Shown piece by piece: positions 58,627-64,000 of a DNA stretch of 64,000 bases. A model generated the notes under the pieces. The model did no database searches. It saw nothing but the letters and a program-made list of their open reading frames with translations, and was not told the origin of the DNA. Made by a program: the position numbers and the translations under genes. How positions within the stretch are numbered: position 1 is the stretch's first letter; every line of letters begins with the position of its first letter. The DNA lies in contig NBAZ01000005.1 of the NCBI GenBank assembly GCA_002794735.1, positions 1,116,001 through 1,180,000 on the forward strand. Reading direction: 5' to 3'. Source of the stretch: Pyrrhoderma lamaoense (Eukaryota; Basidiomycota; Agaricomycetes; Hymenochaetales; Hymenochaetaceae).

Positions 58627-59494
58627 TCATGAAGAGCCATAAGATTCGGATACTAAGAACCCGACAAGACACGCATCAAGCATAAAATCGACATTAACCC
58701 AAGCATGAGTCAAAGCTGGAAGAAGACTAGTTAGCAACTGAGTGGATGTCAGAAAATAGGATGAGTTCACCGAATAATTTGGTGCCATCTCTACCTGCAA
58801 CACGCATTAGTTCTTTTTCGCCACCTGGATGAAAAGGTAGATATGGTGTAATATTGTACACCTTGCCATTGAATGCAGACCATGCGTCATCTTTTTTATT
58901 ATGCTCTTTCAGCATTGAAGGAGTAACTTTCAAGAGAGTCTCAACGCCCTATACCCATACATCAACTCAGATAGAGTGCAATAAAGGATACACTGTGCTT
59001 ACTCGAAGATCTGCTCCAGACGATTTGAGTGCGGCCCAGTCCAAAGGACCAAAACCAGGAGCAAGGGCAACCTTCTCCCTGAGTTTCTTTGCAGACGGTG
59101 GTTTCTTTGTCGTGCTTGGAGGTAAACTGAGTGTGCCTGAAGCAGATATTGAGGGAGGAGGCATCAGTCCTGAGCCCAGATTGCCTTGTGTCGGTATACC
59201 AGGAACCCGCAGAGCATTCTTTGAAGGCAGAGACGGTACGCGCCCAGAATCTGAGAGTATACTTGGTATACTAGACTCTGGGACCTTACTCGTAGAGCCG
59301 AGGCGCTGGACACTATTAAGAGCAGGGAATGCAGGTGGTGTATCAGTCACGTCTGAATCCGTTTCGGATGTTTGTTCCTCATGTTCAGAGATATTCAGTT
59401 CTGGATTCTTCAGTTGCTCCACTGTTTCAGGTGTCGAATTACTACTTTCTATACTGGTTGTCCCAGTTAACCAGCTCCGAAGATAAGAAGACAT
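58627..59494 (-). CDS. Cytochrome b5-like heme-binding protein (Irc21-like)
   Basis: Exon 1 (ATG 59494) encodes a 163-residue Ser/Pro-rich N-terminus (MSSYLRSWLTGTTSIESSN..). Exon 2 starts GVETLLKVTPSMLKEHNKKD and carries the cytochrome b5 core AFNGKVYNITPYLPFHPGGE (first heme His in HPGG). A third exon supplies ALTHAWVNVDFMLDACLVGF, with the second heme His. The stop is 58627-58629. There is no membrane anchor, unlike ER cytochrome b5; the domain order matches soluble Irc21-like proteins. It shares a ~317 bp divergent promoter with the next gene. No frame break. Confidence 0.85.
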
Positions 59495-59811
59495 GGAAGT
59501 TGATAGGAAAAATTTGATTTAGGCGACCTAGTTTGTGTTTGTATATAGATGCATGAGACTCTAAGCTGTCACGCCCACTCATTATTTGACCGTTACTAAC
59601 CGTATCTATATCTCTCATTTTCTATCTCTTTTCTAAGCTTCTGAGTATATAATCCACTTGCCTAATAGTTGATAATTGAAAACAATTACTGGAAGATACC
59701 AAAATTGGGGAAGTAAACTGGGTTCAATTAGTGAGTCTTTCCTAAATTCAGGCTTCTTTCTGGTCTATCATTGATGAGGACTGGTCTTATTCTCGCTTAG
59801 TGACCTTGCAT

Positions 59812-60850
59812 ATGGCCCATATATTTGAGAGTGCAGATGAGAACTTGAGCGATGGAGAGATTCGGAGCGGATCCGAGATACACAGAATTGGGAAAACCAA
59901 ATCCACTGTGTATAAGGATAGACGCCCAAGGACTAACACGTTCCGTCAGAACCATTCCCAAGACATCAGTCACGATGACAGTATACTAGACGCCGAATCT
60001 TTTCTGGAAGCTATCAGGGATGAAGTGATCTGCGAGGATTCAGTACCGCAACGAACACACATCTCCGAGTCTGAGGTAGATATGGAACAGGATCAAGAAC
60101 CTGGTCAGATCAATGAGACCAACCAAAAGAAGGAGGATAAACACTTACTGGCGCACAAGCGCCGCGAACATAACATATGGGAGGGATCGTTTGAAGTGTC
60201 TAATGGTACGAAACGTCGTTCCAAGCAGTTAACTGGAACTATCCCTTCCTCAGCCCCAAGAAAGTCCCCTGGAGTGTGGCTCGTTGAACCCGGATTACGA
60301 GCTCCAGGGATATCACTTCCTCGATTTGATGTGTCAGAAGCAGCGGCAATCAAAGCACAGGCATGGAGTAGAGGAGAAAATCTACATGAGTACGTTAGGG
60401 GCATCTGTTCAAGATCTACTTCTAATGTTGTCTGGTAAAGCTCTGAAGCAGAATACCTCAAAGTTTTACTTTGTTGTTATCCATCTGAAGTAGATATTAT
60501 GGATCCTACTCAGCTGCCAACAGGATCTTCTTGGCCATCCCTCTGTCTTTGTATAAGAATTGGTGAAAAAGTATGGTCGCCATTTGAATTAGTATGTTTC
60601 ATTCAGTTTGTTCGTTCCAACTTGATATTTATAATGCAACTCAAAGGATAAACAAAAAGGACCCATTGACATATCCGCTTTTGTGAAGCCAGGCAAAAAT
60701 GAGATTGAAATTGTACAAATTTCTGGCACTCCAAACTATAATTATGTTGTAACGGCGGTACATCCGACTCCAAGGGAACTCTCCTATTCACGAAGGGAAA
60801 GGCAATTGAAAGAGGCTATACGTACGTGGAGGCAATCCGACACCAAGTAA
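59812..60850 (+). CDS. Conserved protein with PINIT-like C-terminal domain
   Basis: ATG 59812 (MAHIFESADENLSDGEIRSG) opens an acidic, probably disordered region of about 160 residues, followed by SPGVWLVEPGLRAPGISLPR. Downstream exons carry VDIMDPTQLPTGSSWPS, IGEKVWSPFEL, GPIDISAFVKPGKNEIEIVQ and YNYVVTAVHPT, then a charged helix to TAA 60848-60850. The order D-P-T..S-W-P..I-x-x-[FY]-[VI]-K-x-G-x-N-x-I resembles the PINIT fold of SUMO ligases, but no SP-RING zinc motif follows, so ligase activity is not claimed. The join between the first long exon and the VDIMDPT exon (about 60385-60490) is unresolved and may hide an indel. Confidence 0.55.
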
Positions 60851-61122
60851 ATTATATTTTACATGCATGTATACCATTAATATATATTGATGAATTATAC
60901 TGGTGATAAACATTCTGTATATGGCATGTTGAGTCAAACCTGCCTCGTAAGGAGTTGGAACTTCTTTGAAATGGCGTTTTCACATGTTGACACGCAACAG
61001 TTCCAACACGAAGCCGGAAACTGTTTACTTTTGGTGATCGTGATTATTATAACATCGCTTAATTTTGATATTTAAATTAGAATTTTCATTCACTCAAGGC
61101 TGCTTTTTACTACTCAACAACA

Positions 61123-62381
61123 ATGGCTAGCGCTGTGGACTACAGTACCTTTGGCTCTTCAGGTTTCAGCGCTTCCCTTGACAACTCCGTAGTTGTTATT
61201 ACTCTAATCCGGGCAAAACAGTACGTCCGCATTTAGATTACCTAATCATGGAAGAAATATTATATACTAAAAAGCCATTAAAGGAGGAACACGCTTACTG
61301 ACAAGCTTGGATATGAGATGAAATCTGTTTTTGAACTTATTGATAAGGATGATAGGGTTCGAGCCGTCATCCTGACTGCAGAGCCTGATGCACCTGCTTT
61401 TTGCTCAGGAGTATGCCATCTTATGTTCAATATAGTGAAAAATAACGTAAACAAAGGGACACATATCTTTCTAGGCAGAACTTAGCAGTAATTGGGACTC
61501 GGTTAGAGACTCACAAGCGGAGAAGCTGGAAGACCCAGTAGCATGTGAAAGATACTTTATTCTCTTATCTGGAGAGAACATACTTACGCCAAATTCTAGC
61601 TTTTCGCGATAGTGGCGGTCAGACCGGTATCTCCATACTACGTTGCCGCAAAATAACTATTGTGGCTGTCAATGGGCATGCTGTAAGTAGCCAGGAAGAA
61701 ATATGAAGATTTATATTTCTTACATAATCGCCATCAAGGCCGGCGTTGGAATGACTCTACAATTGTCCTTTGACTTCAGGTTTGTTTGGAGCGGAGCTAA
61801 ACTTACCTTTCCATTTGTCTTGCGGGGGATATGTCCTGAAGGTGACGGAACTGACTTCACCGTGCTAAAGGATACCTAATAAGTATAACTCTACAGCCCT
61901 CTCTTCATATCTACTTCCACGGCATGTCGGATACTCCCGTGCACTCGCACTTTTATTAAGTGGCGATGTTTATTATGCAACAAACCCCATGATATCAGAT
62001 TTGTTCTTCCAGGTTTTGGAGAACCGCGAAGACGTATTCCCGGCTGCACTTAAATTTGCTCGACGCTTATCAGATACTACATCAGCAACCTCTGTTGCAA
62101 TAACAAAGGCATTATTATGGCATGGAAAAGATACCGTAGAGGAGCAGCACTTACTTGAGTCTAAAGCAATTCAGTTTTGTACTAATAGCAAGGACGCTGT
62201 AGAAGGAGCTACATCTTTTCTTGAGAAACGTCAGCCGTCGTTTAAGGCAATACTAACTTCAGATATGCCGTCATGGATTCCTTGGGTACGTATCATGCAA
62301 CTCCGTGTAAGCTTATACCTAACGAAAATCCTTCTGTAGTGGAAGGAAGTTGACGTAGGGCGTGGAAAAGCAAAATTGTAA
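61123..62381 (+). CDS. Peroxisomal enoyl-CoA hydratase/isomerase family protein
   Basis: Start MASAVDYSTFGSSGFSASLD (ATG 61123). Crotonase-fold blocks follow: VVVITLIRAKQRNTLTDKL, VRAVILTAEPDAPAFCSG (oxyanion-hole region), ITIVAVNGHAAGVGMTLQL (second oxyanion loop, A-G-x-G) and SFDFRFVWSGAKLTFPFVLR. The last exon after a short intron reads WKEVDVGRGKAKL and stops at TAA 62379-62381. The C-terminal A-K-L is a valid PTS1 signal, so the enzyme should act in peroxisomal fatty-acid beta-oxidation. Six or seven short introns all join in phase without a break. Hydratase versus delta3,delta2-isomerase cannot be decided here. Confidence 0.85.
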
Positions 62382-62640
62382 TGAGTGTTGACTGGAATTT
62401 TAATACGTCATTGAAACAACTATGATAAATATGTAAACTATGCAGATGGAGTATCTATGCATTTTGGTTAATCGGTATTTCAGGTAATACCATTATAAGT
62501 TCTTCAGGGAAACGTGATGATCAGTGCAAAGCTCGGACGCAAACTTGGACATTTCAAACTCTCGCCACACTAACTTTACCCTTACCTTAAAGATTATCGT
62601 GATCACGGAGAAAAGATATCTCAACCAGCTACATCACTCG

Positions 62641-64000
62641 ATGAGCGAATCCCAAATACTGAAGATCTGGAGATATTTGTCATGGAGCTCGTGTAACACA
62701 ACCTCGGAAAAAATGAGGTCGGACAAAAATAATGAAGAATCTGAGCATAATAATAGTTCTCATGTACCGGAAACTAAACTAGAAATTATTAGCAGGGTGC
62801 TTATAGCAGCAGATGATTGTAGTTACCACCACTTACAATCATCGGTCACGCTTGAAAGAAGAAACACAAAGATTATAGAGACTGAGGTATCGCGATCGTT
62901 GTCAGAAAAGTCTTCTTCGAAAGAGAGAAGTGAAAGGGACGAATTCGATTGTTCTCAGCTAACATCCATGTCTAATGTGGAACTTGCTCAAGTGAACTCG
63001 CAAGATTTATTTACCTGTCTTTGTCAAGAAGACACGGCCTTAATACAGTCCGCTGTCCAAATCCCCGAGCCCACCAGATGCGAAAATAAAACTGATAATA
63101 ACAAAAAAGAAACAAATAGCCAGAGCCATGGAAGTAATGATATAGGAGACAAAGTCAGACAACCCTATTCAACTAACAAGTCGGAGGAACGGTCTGAAAA
63201 ACAGTTCCCACAACCTTCTAATAAGCCCAAACAAGGAGAAGTATATCGCTACGACAAGAAATGTCGAGATTCTTCGAACCATAAGGTGTCACCGAGGTGC
63301 TTGAAAGTAAAAATGGCAAACTATCATGCCGCCCCAGAACACCAAGAGAGATATATCAGAACTCGTGATGTTTGTATACATATATTTGTAACCGATGCAT
63401 GTAGTACACATACTTATACAAAAATTCATCTTCTCCACAGCGAATCAAGGAAATCACACATCAGGTCCTTGGTTACAGCGCAGATGCAACCTATGATACT
63501 TTGGGTGTTAGTTCAAATGTACTACAGTTAACCCCGATTGCTGCCTTGGCCCCCGTTGCGCAAACATTGATGAATATATGGGATGCCTTAGAATTGGTTG
63601 AGGTAAGGGTTCAATAGATTATTACTGCTCATCCCTGTTGAACATAGTTGTTCCCTTTGCTACTCATAGTCGAATAAACTTGACTGCTTATTCTTAACAG
63701 AGCGTTGTGCTGATATCTTGCTAATCGTAAAGCAGGAGGTTAAAGAAGTCAAAGACAATATAGAGAGAGACCTGGAATTCCCTTTGATCCGGTTAAATGA
63801 GTGAGTAATTATCATTTTCTGCTAGGGAGTAGGAACTGAGCAAGAACCATGATATTATAGATCATTCTTGTCTGTTCGGAACTTGTTGCGAGACCACAGT
63901 GGACGTTCCTTTTTTACTCGGTATCTGAAACGGAGAGAAATTCAAGATGACATAGAAAGATGCAACGATATGCTATCTAACGCGGTTGAGCTACTTTTGG
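62641..64000 (+). CDS. HeLo/MLKL-N-terminal-like protein, 5' part (runs off window)
   Basis: A long hydrophilic first exon (62641-63369, first in-frame ATG 62641; start uncertain) is Ser/Glu/Lys-rich. Exons 63441-63602, 63670-63800 and 63861-64000 join cleanly. They encode the classic fungal bundle pattern: LTPIAALAPVAQTLMNIWDALE, ERCADILLIVKQEV, a helix before NESFLSVRNLLRDHSG, then SFFTRYLKRREIQDDIERCN. In Agaricomycetes this MLKL-N-terminal/HeLo-like adaptor often precedes kinase, NLR or TPR modules; what follows here is outside the window. It is more canonical than the gene at 6.4-8.7 kb. Confidence 0.7.

Noticed and set aside
58854..59486. 210-codon + strand frame
   Set aside because: Antisense of the first exon of the cytochrome b5-domain gene, which has splice-verified continuation into the heme domain.
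1..64000. CRISPR arrays, insertion sequences, rRNA or tRNA genes, bacterial operons
   Set aside because: Spliced eukaryotic genes throughout; no direct-repeat/spacer pattern, transposase or RNA gene was recognised by eye. A tRNA scan was not possible.

Overview
The window looks like nuclear DNA of a filamentous basidiomycete, most likely an Agaricomycete. Almost every gene is split by short GT..AG introns of about 45-70 bp. Several gene families are typical of that group: Rai1/DXO, a Crz1-like C2H2 factor, fungal HeLo/MLKL-like N-terminal domains, and a Git1-like MFS permease. Base composition is moderately AT-rich. I recognised no transposon, rRNA, tRNA or CRISPR array. Gene models were built by hand from splice signals and remembered family motifs; no search was run.

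Left conserved block (1-24 kb), in order: the 3' end of ATG17 (+), a metallo-beta-lactamase-fold hydrolase (-), ARP3 (-), a hidden Ser-rich secreted protein (-), a 676-residue HeLo/MLKL-like protein (+), a DUF1295/steroid-reductase-like membrane enzyme (+), mitochondrial ABC transporter ATM1 (-), two tandem RAE1/GLE2 copies (- -), sterol C-5 desaturase ERG3 (-), an LRR protein (-) and RAI1 (+).

Middle accessory block (24-47 kb): small orphan genes with TATA-type leaders, a Crz1-like zinc-finger factor (-) with a 4.7 kb gene-empty region behind its start codon, a conserved fungal protein of unknown function (-), a tandem array of very small secreted-peptide genes (38.0-43.2 kb), and a single-pass membrane protein (+). 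The array is the most novel structure here. Divergent pairs of ~55-residue signal-peptide proteins, types A (-) and B (+), share a ~750 bp intergenic region duplicated as a ~1.8 kb unit. Both types have four cysteines and end in C-x-C-P.

Right conserved block (47.5-64 kb): MFS permease (-), SEM1 (-), a Whi5/Nrm1-like protein (-), a SUR7/PalI-family protein (+), a DUF4748-like small membrane protein (-), a cytochrome b5-domain protein (-), a protein with a PINIT-like C-terminus (+), a peroxisomal enoyl-CoA hydratase/isomerase ending AKL (+), and a second HeLo/MLKL-like gene cut by the window edge (+).

One technical point affects the whole annotation. Many conserved genes, including the normally essential ATM1, are broken by single missing bases, nearly always in or beside short same-base runs. 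Restoring one base rejoins the conserved frame each time. Other genes here (ARP3, ERG3, SEM1, the cytochrome b5 gene, the hydratase gene) are intact. I read the breaks as probable assembly/sequencing deletions, not as a field of pseudogenes, and annotate the affected genes as full genes with the break positions given.
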